Positions 1 through 13,039 of a stretch of 64,000 bases of DNA are shown piece after piece. Both the position numbers and the translations under genes were made by a program. The DNA is from Oasisia sp. SBJ-2009. Taxonomy: Eukaryota; Annelida; Polychaeta; Sabellida; Siboglinidae. How positions within the stretch are numbered: position 1 is the stretch's first letter; each line of letters opens with the position of its first letter. The stretch lies in NCBI GenBank assembly GCA_964017155.1, contig OZ024857.1, positions 36,046,741 through 36,110,740 of the forward strand. Reading direction: 5' to 3'. The notes under the pieces were generated by a model. That model saw only the letters and a program-made list of their open reading frames with translations. It did not search any database and was not told where the DNA came from.

Positions 1-1713
<1,713 letters not shown>

Positions 1714-2063
1714 ACCATGCACTGATGCAGGGCTCACTCCTATCATTGCTGTATCATTTCTACTCTACATAAACGACTTAATTAATGCAACCCAATAGTT
1801 ATATTCCGATGCAAATGACAACGTTACTTAATATAATAATTATTATTATTTGTGATGAACGTTTGACGATGTCGATAATCTTATTACTGATAACTGGACT
1901 CAACTCCTGAGTCAGCACTGCCACTGTCGACTCGAATTTAGCCTTTTTGAACACACCTTTTAAAGTATGCTTCAGCGCAGCTGAGCGTACCCTTCTCTGG
2001 ACATTGTCATGCTTGGCTACTGCCGGGTGGTGCATGCCACTGCTCATATAATGTCTCAGATTA

Positions 2064-2341
2064 TAAAATGTTCAAGATCACATCACATCACATAATGACT
2101 AAAAATAAACTTATATGCAACCAATCATGCATGCATATTTTTCAAAAAGTAAAGAAACAGTTTCAATTTTAGCAGTAAATAAATAACATAAGACACTTTA
2201 AAACAAATTGGCAATACATTTTTGAGGAATCCTGAAATCTAACCACTTTAATGCATATTGCAGTTTAAAAAATATGCATGCATGATTGGTTGCATATATG
2301 TTTATTTTTAGTCATTATGTGATGTGATCTTGAACATTTTA
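2064..2341. mobile_element. Fold-back MITE, 278 bp, TA target site (Tc1/mariner-like)
   Basis: Arms of about 75 bp are inverted copies of each other: the left starts TAAAATGTTCAAGATC (2064), the right ends GATCTTGAACATTTTA (2341), and both carry TGCATGCAT and GTCATTATGTGATG blocks. A TA dinucleotide flanks each end (2062-2063, 2342-2343), which fits the TA target preference of Tc1/mariner elements. The interior is AT-rich and non-coding. The superfamily is inferred from the TA flanks only. Confidence 0.8.
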
Positions 2342-2410
2342 TACAGACGATCTATGTACAATTATTGGTCAATATAATATAAAGATTGTTAATGTATAAG
2401 TCATTATTTG

Positions 2411-2798
2411 TTTGTTTGAATGTACCATTGTGCAATGTTTTTTTCTCTATTTACCATGTGCAATACTTTTATATTTTTCTAGTCACTTGTATTTTTTAAT
2501 GTTTATGTGGACATCTGTATGTACTATGTCTATGACAATCTGAAATAAAGTTAAAGATATTGAAAACACAGACGATCATGCACTGTTGCAGGGCTCACTC
2601 CTATCGTTACTGTATAATTTCTACTCTATGTAAACGACTTAATTAATGCAACCCTATACTTATATTCCGATGCCAATGACAACGTTACTTAATATAATAA
2701 TTATTATTATTTGTGATGAACGTTTGACGCTGTCGATAATCTTATTACTGATACTGATAAATGGACTCTGCTCCTGAGGCTGAGTCAGCACTGCCACT
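2411..2798. repeat. Duplicated segment, copy B (LINE-A tail plus flank)
   Basis: Second copy of 1562-1925. It ends exactly where the Gypsy 5' LTR begins (CTGCCACT then TGTGATGG), whereas copy A continues into unrelated sequence at the same point. The Gypsy element therefore entered copy B. Confidence 0.8.
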
Positions 2799-3023
2799 TG
2801 TGATGGTATGCCAATGTAAATGCATAGAACGACATATGCAGTCCAAGAGATCAGTCTTGGAAGATGACGAGACTCGAGGTCGATCAGTGTTATCCATCTC
2901 TCTGCTTGTAATTGTAATAAAGTGATTTGTTCAATACTTCTGGTGTCGAATCAGATATGTATGAATGCGAGATGAGTCGGACAATCCGACTACACAGATG
3001 TCAGGCCAAGACGACACGTTTCA
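2799..3023 (+). mobile_element. 5' LTR of a Ty3/Gypsy retrotransposon, followed by a primer-binding region
   Basis: The LTR starts TGTGATGGTATGCC and ends CACGTTTCA, giving the TG...CA termini of retroviral-type LTRs. It carries an AATAAAG signal (about 2917) in a segment also present at 11450. The next bases, TGGTGGCAGC from 3024, lie where a tRNA primer-binding site is expected. Both parts match the split 3' LTR at 6699-6780 and 11033-11564. Confidence 0.85.
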
Positions 3024-3163
3024 TGGTGGCAGCTACGGTTGAATCCGGCGCTTTCGACATTCGTAAATAGGTCAACACGCACGCGGCACCGTCGAGTCGA
3101 CGCTGGCCAGCACCGATTTGTTCTCACTGAGTAAGTGATAGACATTGCCATTAATAGGCAGCC

Positions 3164-6100
3164 ATGGGTGATCTGTCAGGTATAGAGCCGCCCCGCATGA
3201 ACTGGTTAGCCACTGATTTACCCACGGAGTTTCGTTCATTCCGTCAATATTGCGAACTGATTTTCAGTGGGCCCTTTGCTGAAAAGGGCAGAGTGAACGA
3301 GTGACCTACATCCTGCTATGGGTAGGACAGGAGGGTCGGCGAATGTACAATACGTGGGACCTCAGTGAAACTGATAAGAAAGACGTTGAGGTCATTTGGG
3401 CTAAATTCCAGGCTCTGATAGAACCCAAGTCTAATTACAGGCTGGGCCGTTTTCATCTGCAAAAATTCAGGCAGTTGAGCTCTGGGACAGTTGACGAATT
3501 CATGACACGCTGCAAGACGCAGGCGCGTAAATGCAAGTTCCGTGATACTACAGAAACCGAGGAGAGGTTGATCGAACAGTTAGTAGTGGGTGTCCGGCAC
3601 GGGAAAGTGCAAGAAAAGCTACTGTGCCGTGATGAGACACTAACACTTGACGCGGCGATGGACGTTGCTAGAACGCATGAAGCAACACTGGCCAACATGC
3701 AGCAGTTCACAGGAGACGCTAGCAGCATCAGTCACGTCAGCCGGTCGCGGAGAACACATGAGCCAAGCTGACGTCGAGAGGAGGCACCTACGTGCACAAA
3801 ATGTGGACGTCATCATGCGCCCACAGATCGATGTCCAGCAGAGGGCAGTAGGTGTAACGCATGTGGGAAACTCAATCACTGGCAGCGAGTATGTCGGCAG
3901 GCTACAGGTTGGACGTCTGGCGCCGGAGGAAGACCACACTCTTCTGGGCGACCAAGATCCCGAGCTAGGTCAAGACGAAGGACCAACCGAGATGAGCGCC
4001 AACGAGATGGTGTCCACTCCATCAGTCAAGACGCCAGATTCGATCAGCTCAGCTACAACTTCGAGCCGCTTGCCTTTAATCCCGTCAACATCAACGCCGT
4101 CGAGAGGGACGAAGTATATGCGACTCTCAGGATCACGCTGAAAGACAGGCCTGACACCCCGGCTACACTTCGTGTCAAGGTCGACACAGGTGCGCAGGGT
4201 AACGTAATGCCGCTGAGAACGTTCCAGCGCATGTACCCGTCAAACATCGACACAGAAGGAATACCTGTGCGAGGCAGCCTTGAGCATCGAGACACGATCC
4301 TAACTGCCTACAACGGACAATTGATCCGGCAGTACGGTACTGCGCGACTGAAGTGTGTGCATGAGACAACCACACACGAAGCAGAGTTCTTTGTTGCTGA
4401 CACGCCAGGTCCAGTGATCTTGGGACTACCTTCCTGCCGCAAGCTCAACTTGGTGACCTTGAACTGTGCAGTCAGCAAACATCCACCGCCGTTGAACTCG
4501 AAGGAAGATCTCCAGCGGCTGTATCCAGATTGTTTTAAGGGCATCGGAAAGTTCCGCGAAACGTTCCACATCACACTAGACCCTGCTGTGACCCCAGTCG
4601 TACATGCGCCCAGACGATGTCCGACCCATATCAAAGACGACGTGAGGAATGAGACCAACCAGATGGTAGAACTCGGGGTGATCGAGAAGGTCGAGGAGCC
4701 TACAGATTGGGTATCTAGCATCGTATACAGCAGGAAGTCGAACGGAATGTTGCGCATCTGCTTGGATCCCAAAGACTTGAACACAGCTATCAAGCGTCCG
4801 CACTACCCAACACCGACCTTGGAGGAAATTACCCACAAGCTTGCTGAGTCAGTGATCATCTCCAAGCTAGATGCACGTCACCGATACTGGTCCGTGCAGT
4901 TAGACGACGAGTGTAAGCGTCTGACCACGTTCAACAGTCCCTTCGGCCGGTATTGTTTCAGAAGACTACCGTTTGGCCTGAACCTCAGCCAAGACGTGTT
5001 CCAGGAGAGGATGGACTGCATTCTTGAGAAGTGCCCCGGAACGATAAGTATTGCTGATGACGTGGGTGTGTTCGGGAAGACAGAAGCCGAACACGACAAA
5101 CATCTGCACAACCTGATGAGAGTAGCACTGCAGCATGGGCTGGTGTTCAACATTGATAAATGCGACATCAAACAGGCGAACATGAAGTTCTTCGGGTTGG
5201 AATTCAGCGCAGACGGCGTACGTTCAGACCCAGGCAGAGCCGCAGACATCCAGCGAATGAAAGCACCGCAAAACGTCGCACAGCTTCAGGAATTTCTGGG
5301 CATAGCCACGTACATGTCGCCATTCATTCCAAACTTGTCGCAGAAAACCGCAACCCTGCGTGATCTAGTGAAGAAGGACGCCGAGTACATCTGGACGGAC
5401 TCTCACAACGCAGCGTTTGAAGCGACGAAGTCTCTCATCTGTCGTGATGTGACCCTTGCGTACTTCGACCCACAGGCTGAGAGTGTCATCCAGGTCGACG
5501 CCTCCAGCCGAGGACTCGGCGCCGTTCTCATTCAACACGGGAAGCCCATCGCGTTTGCCAGCAAGTCACTTAGTGATTGCGAACAGCGATACGCCAACAT
5601 TGAACGTGAGATGCTGGCAGTCGTCTTCGGCTGCGAGAGGTTCCACATGTATGTCTACGGAAAATCGTTCGTTCTCGAGTCGGACCACAAACCTCTCGAG
5701 ATGATCAACTTGAAGAACCTTGCAGCAGCACCGCAGAGATTACAGAGAATGTTCCTGCGAGTACAACCGTACGACTTTGTGTTACGCTACAAGCCAGGAA
5801 AGCAAATGATGCTGGCCGACGCCATGTCAAGACAACCGAGTAGCGAGTCGACGCAGATCGACCTTGACATACAAGTGTCATTCGTACAGTTTTCAACACA
5901 GAAACTACAGTCGATCAGAGAGGCGACACAGGCCGACGATGAACTGTGTGCGCTAAGAGCCGTCATCCTGGATGGATGGCCAGATAGCCAACACCACCTA
6001 GCTGCACCGTTGCGACCCTACTGGTCATGCCGAGACGAGTTGGCAGTTGAGGACGGTCTTATCTTGAAGGGCGACCGTCTGGTGATTCCCCTAAGTCTAC

Positions 6101-6231
6101 AGGCGGAAGAGTTGAGCAAACTGTACGAGGCTCACCAGGGCATTGAGAAATCAGACGTCGTCTCGCCGAGAGGCAAGAAATCCAACGTCTTAACCATGAT
6201 AAGCGAGCTATGCAACCACTTGCACCGCTAA
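3164..6231 (+). pseudogene. gag-pol: Gypsy gag-pol (gag, zinc knuckles, protease, reverse transcriptase, RNase H), broken
   Basis: The frame opens at ATG 3164 (MGDLSGIEPP), shifts at about 3295-3302, then runs in one frame to 6231 with a single internal TGA (3769-3771). Gag resembles retroelement capsids (LGRFHLQKFRQLSSGTVDEF). Two CCHC-type knuckles follow at 3793-3900 (CTKCGRHHAPTDRC; CNACGKLNHWQRVC). The protease has DTGA at about 4180. The reverse transcriptase has an LDARHRYWSVQLD palm block and the catalytic ADD (about 5055). The RNase H has VDASSRGLGA and SDHKPLE. An integrase zinc-binding start (AHQGIEK, about 6130) is followed by unrelated residues and a stop. The products would form the particle and copy RNA to DNA, but the frameshift, stop and integrase loss indicate a non-autonomous copy. 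Confidence 0.9.
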
Positions 6232-6581
6232 TACCCGGACAGGACGTTCGTGTGAGAGACACTCAGACAGACACCTGGCAGCCTGCCAAGGTGATATCAA
6301 CTGATGTACAGCCGCGGTCGTACAACGTCTTGACTCCGACAGGCAATGTCCTTAGCCGTAACCGTCGTCACCTCCGTGAGACGACTGAACGACATACGTT
6401 CCAACAAGACAATGTGGACGATACAGACGACTTGACGCGAAGAGACGACATGCAAGTCGTACCACCTCCGTGTAACTCCGTGTTACCCCAGAAGAAGTCA
6501 GTCCGTTTCCAGATTCCACAACCGGAACAATACACTAGCTCCGGAAGACGAGTGAAACGCCCACAACGATTGGACCTGTAA
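6210..6581 (+). pseudogene. Gypsy pol C-terminal remnant (integrase tail)
   Basis: A different frame resumes with PLIPGQDVRVRDTQTDTWQP and NVLTPTGNVLSRNRRHLR, which resembles the C-terminal module after a Gypsy integrase core. The catalytic core (DDE domain, several hundred residues) is missing between about 6150 and 6215. The frame ends at TAA 6579-6581, about 100 bp before the polypurine tract. Confidence 0.75.
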
Positions 6582-6685
6582 TTGTGTTCTAGTTTACACG
6601 AACATTATGGCTAATAGTTAGAATAATGATTTGATTTCTCTTACATACGGACATTAGTAAGTTAGTTATTTTGTCTTTATGTTTT

Positions 6686-6780
6686 GAAGAAAGAGGGATG
6701 TGATGGTATGCCAATGTAAATTCATAGAACGACATATGCAGTCCAAGAGATCAGTCTTGGAAGATGACGAGACTCGAGGT
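6686..6780 (+). mobile_element. Polypurine tract and first part of the Gypsy 3' LTR
   Basis: GAAGAAAGAGGGA (6686-6698) is the plus-strand primer. The next 82 bp (6699-6780) match the start of the 5' LTR almost base for base and stop abruptly after GACTCGAGGT, where element E1 is inserted. Confidence 0.9.
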
Positions 6781-7362
6781 AGTCTCGCTTAACCGACTGT
6801 CGGTCGGCTGCGGAACTACGCCGAGAATACAGTCTGGCTACATTAACGGCTTTTGTTTGGGTTGCAGCCGTGATCTATAAAAATGCTGCCACCTCACGGA
6901 CACTGCCGTAATATATATCTTTATAAACAACTGCAAATTTGTATTTCTATTTATTTTGTGTTAATATAAGTTTACTGTTGAATAGTTTTTATAATACAGC
7001 ATTATTTGATCAAAAGGTTTCCTTATTTAATTTGTATGCTAGCCGTGTCGGGCTAGACAATGCTACCACCTCACGGATACTGGTTAATCCTGCCGTAATT
7101 CTTATTTTATAAACAACGGTAAATTTGAATTTTTACTTACTTTTGTGTTAATATAAGTTCAATGGTGAATACTTTTCATATGATATTATTATCTTGTAAA
7201 ACTATATCGTTATTTAAATTTTTATTTCATAGTTGGCCTGAGAGCCAATCAGCGTCTCTACCCTAATCTGGGGTAAGGCTGCCCGGATGTAGAAACTTAA
7301 GCCCATATACTGTCCCAGGCGGGGAAAGGCTAAAAGCCCTAGTTTTCGAGAACATGACGTCA

Positions 7363-8450
7363 CTCATTTATGTGTAATTCTATATTTACATGCCGCGCAT
7401 GAATATAATCTGATAAGCGCGCCGTTAATGGGTTATGGAACGGAAACAAAGAGAAGGAAGCAATTTCTTGCCAGAAATGTGTTAGTAAATGACTAAATAA
7501 TCGTAATGGCACTTTCGATAGTGAGTATGGGCTGTTGTGGACGATGGTAATGCCGGCCTATTGACGTTGACTTTATCATGGGCAAATATCTAGTATTCTC
7601 CAGTCCCGTCCAGCCTCCAGTGGCTACACGGTGATCTCGGCCATTCGCGATCTCGGCCCGAGTGATATCGGCCTGTTTCGGTGAACTCGGCCAGTGATCT
7701 CGGCATATGCGACAGTGATCTCGGCCTATAATTTTATAGCCAGTGATCTTGGCCCGTACAGGGGTGATGCTCACCAATATAATGAAGTGATATGATGGTA
7801 CAGCATATGTACGTATATCATGTTACAAAAATATGCAATACAATAAAGAAGCTCGGACGATCAGTCTTGATTTTGTTCTTATTTCTTGCCTATTGATAAA
7901 TCCCCAAGTGTTATCATTGAATGTATTGAACCTGCAATGTAATACAAATGTTGCGATGATCCGCCGCGATCTCATTTTTATATCTTGCTTATTCATGATT
8001 CCCACGTTTTGAGCATTGAACCTGTTTGTATGGATTATGCTTTTATAGTATTCTTCTAGGATTCCAGTTTTACGTTGTTTTATTTTTGGAATTATAACTA
8101 CGAAACCGAGTTATTAATGCAATACATACTAATAAAAAGGGTAGAATTCATGGTAATGTAATTGTTTCGCAATAGTCCTTTTCTTATTATTTATATTAAT
8201 TTTGATTTGTGTCCGTTGGGAAGGTGCGAACGTAATCGACTTCCAATTGTTGCTTAGCTATACTAAGCACATCTTATCGTTTGTCTTTGATTTATGCGCT
8301 GTGTGAACGTGTTTTGAGGCACGCCATAGTAATCGGCTGTCTACTCGTGCATTACTTTATTGAGCATATTCCTCCTTAATTCATGCTTTTTCTTTGATTT
8401 GTTAAGACCCATGGAAACAACGTGGAAAGAAATATTTGATTTGCGAATGC
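7363..8450. other. Interior of element F, non-coding
   Basis: No supported gene. The only structure seen is the GTGATCTCGGCC cluster at 7631-7754; the rest is AT-rich unique-looking sequence. Confidence 0.6.
7631..7754. repeat. Seven spaced copies of a GTGATCTCGGCC box
   Basis: Copies with zero to two mismatches begin near 7631, 7648, 7662, 7681, 7694, 7712 and 7743, with irregular spacers of 1-20 bp. The box is fixed while the spacers vary, unlike an ordinary tandem repeat. Confidence 0.8.
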
Positions 8451-8475
8451 ATTAAAAGAGATCGCATACGCATGA

Positions 8476-8581
8476 ACACACACACAAACACACCACATAC
8501 ACAAACACCACACACCATATGCACACACCACACATATACACCACATGCATACATAATCGCACACCACATACACACACAACA
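8476..8581. repeat. CA-rich imperfect microsatellite
   Basis: ACACAC, CACCACA and CACATAC blocks without a fixed period. Reading frames across it are low-complexity artefacts. Confidence 0.8.
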
Positions 8582-9006
8582 AACGAAATACTTTTTTCTC
8601 GAATTTTGGGACTATTAGGGTATATATACATGTATGTAATCCACCCACCCTCCTTCCCCAACTACCCACATGAATTTCGCTTAGATAGTTAATTATTGGC
8701 ATTCCCCATCGACAGCTATGTAAGATTAATCTTTACTTATAAGGGGAATTGCCTTTTGCTATCTAGGTTGACGACAATGCCCATTGTCAATATTTACATT
8801 ATAACTACTACATATGTTATTAAACGGCATTGCTAATTTTCACATACATTCAGTGACTCTCTTTCGCTACATAAACATAGCAATGCGCAGCAGATTCCAA
8901 TACACATCATATCCTATACAGCTCTATTGATTACGCAAGGAGCTGGTGGGTAAAATATTTTGTTCTCCAAAGGAAGGGTAACATTTAAGCACGAGTGTTT
9001 CTACAT

Positions 9007-9088
9007 GCATACATGCTAACATGCATACACGCATAAATGCATACATGCATGCATGCATGCATGCATACATACATACATACATACATAC
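9007..9088. repeat. ATGC/ATAC tetranucleotide repeat
   Basis: CATG/CATA-type tetramers grade from mixed units into (ATGC)n and then (ATAC)n. Confidence 0.85.
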
Positions 9089-9296
9089 AATCTTGCCTTT
9101 TCCTGAAATGTTAGCTTAACTTAATAATTGTATAAATATATTTAATTAAAAAACTACTAATTAAAATTATATTTTTATACACGCTCTACAGATATGGCCA
9201 CCAATAACCGGGCTTTTAGCGTTTTCTTCTCGTAGGAAAGGCTAAAAGCCACAGCTTACATGACCAATAACATGCGGTAGTGAAGGTTACAGTGGG

Positions 9297-9350
9297 CATA
9301 TATATATATATACACACACGCGCGCACGCGCGCGTGTGTGTGTACATGCG
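9297..9350. repeat. Alternating purine-pyrimidine palindrome (TA)(CA)(CG)(TG)
   Basis: About 50 bases strictly alternate purine and pyrimidine, moving from TA through CA and CG to TG. The central part is almost self-complementary. Confidence 0.85.
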
Positions 9351-9508
9351 AGCGTGCCCGCGCATGTATGTATGTGCGTGCGTGATATATAATACATTTA
9401 TAGTAAATATCATGCATTTCACCCATATAAAAATGCATGCTCTAGCCTCTAGATAAACGGTCACGAATGCTCGGGCTTTTAGCATTTTCTCTTACGACAC
9501 TAACAGCT

Positions 9509-9510
<2 letters not shown>

Positions 9511-9594
<84 letters not shown>

Positions 9595-9746
9595 GTTGTA
9601 TATACATAATAGTTTTTGATTGAAAGTACCATTGTGCAATGTTTTTTTCTATTTACCATGTGCAATACTTTTATATTTTTCTAGTCACTTATATTTTGTT
9701 CATGTTTATGTGGACATCTGTATGACAGTCTGAAATAAAGATATTG

Positions 9747-9789
<43 letters not shown>
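9511..9789. repeat. (AT)n - LINE-A 3' tail - (AT)n composite
   Basis: (AT)n at 9511-9591, a third copy of the LINE-A 3' tail at 9594-9748 (same CCATTGTGCAATG...AATAAAGATATTGA order as at 1562 and 2411), then (AT)n at 9753-9789. The tail ends ATTGAATTGA directly before the second AT run. Confidence 0.85.
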
Positions 9790-9793
<4 letters not shown>

Positions 9794-9811
9794 TATGTAA
9801 TGTGTGTATGT

Positions 9812-9812
9812 A

Positions 9813-9852
<40 letters not shown>

Positions 9853-9854
9853 TG
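9812..9854. repeat. (TGCG)n microsatellite
   Basis: Ten or so perfect tetranucleotide units. Confidence 0.9.
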
Positions 9855-10031
9855 TGCATATACGTATATATAATTGGGTCTGAATGTTCAGGCCCGGATT
9901 TTGCCGTTTTCGCCTATGAATATTTCCGTGATTATTAAGCTGATATTTCCACCGATTATAATTAAATTGTTGTTCCTAGTACACACTGTGAAGACATTTC
10001 TTTTACCGCATGCAATCTATTTCACTTGTGA

Positions 10032-10104
10032 ACTGGTCACGAAAACTCGGGCTTTTAGTGTTTCCTACTAGAAAATGATAAAAGCCCGAGTTTTCGTGAC
10101 CAGT
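10032..10104. repeat. Perfect-arm hairpin related to the element F ends
   Basis: Arms of 27 bp (10032-10058 and 10078-10104) match at 26 positions, with a 19-base loop. The arm contains CGAAAACTCGGGCTTTTA, close to the CTAAAAGCCCTAGTTTTCG core of element F. Similar GGGCTTTTAGC fragments occur near 9210, 9232 and 9474. Confidence 0.85.
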
Positions 10105-10315
10105 GACACACGGGAAACGGCCGCACAGTATAATGTGACTATTATGTTTATCGTGTATAATGCAGAAATCTTAAAACTACTTCTTGGTTACATCAATAAG
10201 CTTGTGTCACACACACACTTTCTTTAATTACATGTTCACTTGGGAACTATATCCCACCGTGGTGCTACACAGCGCCATGGGAGTGCTAAATATAGCATGA
10301 CGCGGTACACATGTT

Positions 10316-10910
10316 AGTCTCGCTTAACCGACTGTCGTTCGGCTGCGGAACTACGCCGAGAAGACAGTCTGGCTACATTAACGGCTTTTGTTTGGGTAGC
10401 AGCCGTGATCTATAAAATGCTGCCACCTCACGGACACTGCCGTAATATATATTTTCATAAACAACTGCAAATTTGTATTTCTATTTATTTTGTGTTAATA
10501 TAAGTTTAATTTTTAATAGTTTTTATAATACAGCATTATTTGAGCAAAAGATTTCCTTATTTAATTTGTATTATATCCGTGTCGAGCTAGACAATGCTGC
10601 CACCTCACGGATACTGGTTAATCCTGCCGTAATTCTTATTTTATAAACAACGGTAAATTTGAATTTTTACTTACTTTTGTGTTAATATAAGTTCAATGGT
10701 GAATACTTTTCATATGATATTATTATCTTGTAAAAGTATATCGTTATTTTAATTTTTATTTCATAGTTGGCCTGAGAGCCAATCAGCGTCTCTACCCTAA
10801 TCTGGGGTAAGGCTGCCCGGATGTAGAAACTTAAGCCCATATACTGTCCCAGGCGGAGTTGAGGGGGCTTAAAAGTGCTGCCACCTCACGGAGTCTGGGT
10901 AACCGAGGCT
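10316..10910. mobile_element. Element E2: intact 595-bp copy of the E family inside element F
   Basis: The length is identical to reconstituted E1, with the same AGTCTCGCTTAACC start and GGTAACCGAGGCT end. It is flanked by GTACACATGTT (10305-10315) and ATACACATGTT (10911-10921), an 11-bp target duplication with one mismatch. CTGCCACCTCACGGA occurs three times (10420, 10597, 10878). Non-coding. Confidence 0.85.
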
Positions 10911-11032
10911 ATACACATGTTTGCGGTTGACGTCATGTTCTTGAAAACTAGGGCTTTTAGACACACCCGTCCCAGGCGGAGTTGAGGGGCTTAAAAGTGC
11001 TGCCACCTCACGGAGTCTGGGTAACCGGGGCT

Positions 11033-11564
11033 AGACTCGAGATCGATCAGTGTTATCCCTCTGGCCACATACCACCAAATGGAGTCGTACGCCATTACCA
11101 TAGTAGTCCTGCTTAAAAGAACTGCATGGTGCACTTTTTGTAAATTTCTGGAAGCACTAAATGTAGGACTGGTTGAATGGAAATGATATTTCTGCGTAGC
11201 GTGATATCACAGCTGCGAAATAATGAAATTTGTCAGACAGTGAAAAGGTGCGTATGCATACAGGTGTAATTTGGCCTAGAGGTGTCAACATTGGCAATGT
11301 CATTTTCACGAATTTTATATATAATATGTGTGAATGGAGGCTACTTAGTGTCTGAAATTTTCAATAACATTGATCGAAAATCAAAGAAACGTTACAATGG
11401 CCGCCTATGGAAAATCAATTGGTGGTATATATACCCCTCTCTCTGCTTGTAATTGTAATAAAGTGATTTGTTCAGTACTTCTGGTGTCAAATCAGATATG
11501 TATGAATGCGAGATGAGTCGGACAATCCGACTACACAGATGTCAGGCCAAGACGACACGTTTTA
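11033..11564 (+). mobile_element. Second part of the Gypsy 3' LTR, split by a MITE
   Basis: 11044-11062 (CGATCAGTGTTATCC...) and 11435-11564 (CTCTGCTTG...CACGTTTTA) continue the LTR that broke off at 6780. They match 2879-3023 of the 5' LTR with few changes. No target duplication is found between 2798 and 11565, so the downstream flank may have been rearranged. Confidence 0.85.
11063..11434. mobile_element. 372-bp MITE inside the Gypsy 3' LTR
   Basis: The 5' LTR lacks this block. Its ends share inverted ATACCACCAA (about 11069 and about 11420; 14 of 20 terminal bases match), and CCCTCT is repeated at both flanks (11057-11062, 11435-11440). The alternative, a deletion from the 5' LTR, is less likely because of the flanking repeat and inverted ends. 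Confidence 0.65.
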
Positions 11565-12655
<1,091 letters not shown>

Positions 12656-12658
12656 GCA

Positions 12659-12770
12659 GCAGACCTTGACATTAAGCTTTTGTATCCACTGGCCCGGGGG
12701 GCAGTAGAATTCAAAAGTTACTCACTGGCCCCCCAAAAAAGTTACTGGCCCGAATATTGTAAACAAAATA
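12659..12770. mobile_element. One end of a hAT-like element
   Basis: CAGACCTTGACATTAAG at 12660 resembles the CAG...ATTAA ends of hAT transposons. It is followed by inverted ACTGGCCCG / CCGGGCCAG-type sub-terminal repeats (ACTGGCCCGG at 12689, TACTGGCCCGAA at 12742). I could not find the opposite end. Confidence 0.45.
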
Positions 12771-13039
12771 TGTTGCTACCGAGGTGCCCATCGCTTTATA
12801 AGACCAAGTTTCGACAGGAGTGGCATAATGAAGACTTTCTGAAGCTCTTATGTTGCAAGTTTTTTTAAATGTCAATTTTTTTAGATTGCAAACATAAAAC
12901 AAGAAAACTCGACGTTAAATGAACTGTTTTAGACATGGTGTCAGTCTGCTAATAAAAAAATTGAGGCAATTTTCACACTATACAGTACTAGCACATTATA
13001 GACTATTCCATGGATTACTAATATTTCGAGAGATTATAT

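Larger units (their letters stand above)
7322..10968. mobile_element. Element F: 3.65-kb TIR element inserted in E1
   Basis: Long terminal inverted repeats of about 40 bp share CTAAAAGCCCTAGTTTTC and end in AACATGACGTCA (left 7330-7362, right about 10928-10960). GTCCCAGGCG is duplicated at both flanks (7312-7321, 10969-10978), a 10-bp target site. I see no transposase; the interior holds simple repeats, a LINE-A tail, MITE-like fragments and E2. The 10-bp duplication and long TIRs fit a Mutator-like non-autonomous element, but this is inference. Confidence 0.75.
6781..11032. mobile_element. Element E1: 595-bp non-autonomous transposon, interrupted by element F
   Basis: E1 consists of 6781-7321 plus 10979-11032 (541 + 54 = 595 bp). 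It starts AGTCTCGCTTAACC and ends GGTAACCGGGGCT; reversing the end gives AGCCCCGGTTACC, a degenerate terminal inverted repeat. The flanks are an 11-bp target duplication, AGACTCGAGGT (6770-6780) and AGACTCGAGAT (11033-11043). It has no coding capacity. CTGCCACCTCACGGA-type boxes occur three times (6886, 7063, 11000), and the 6886-7230 part is two diverged tandem units of about 180 bp. The superfamily is unknown; a TSD this long recalls Mutator-like elements. Confidence 0.8.
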
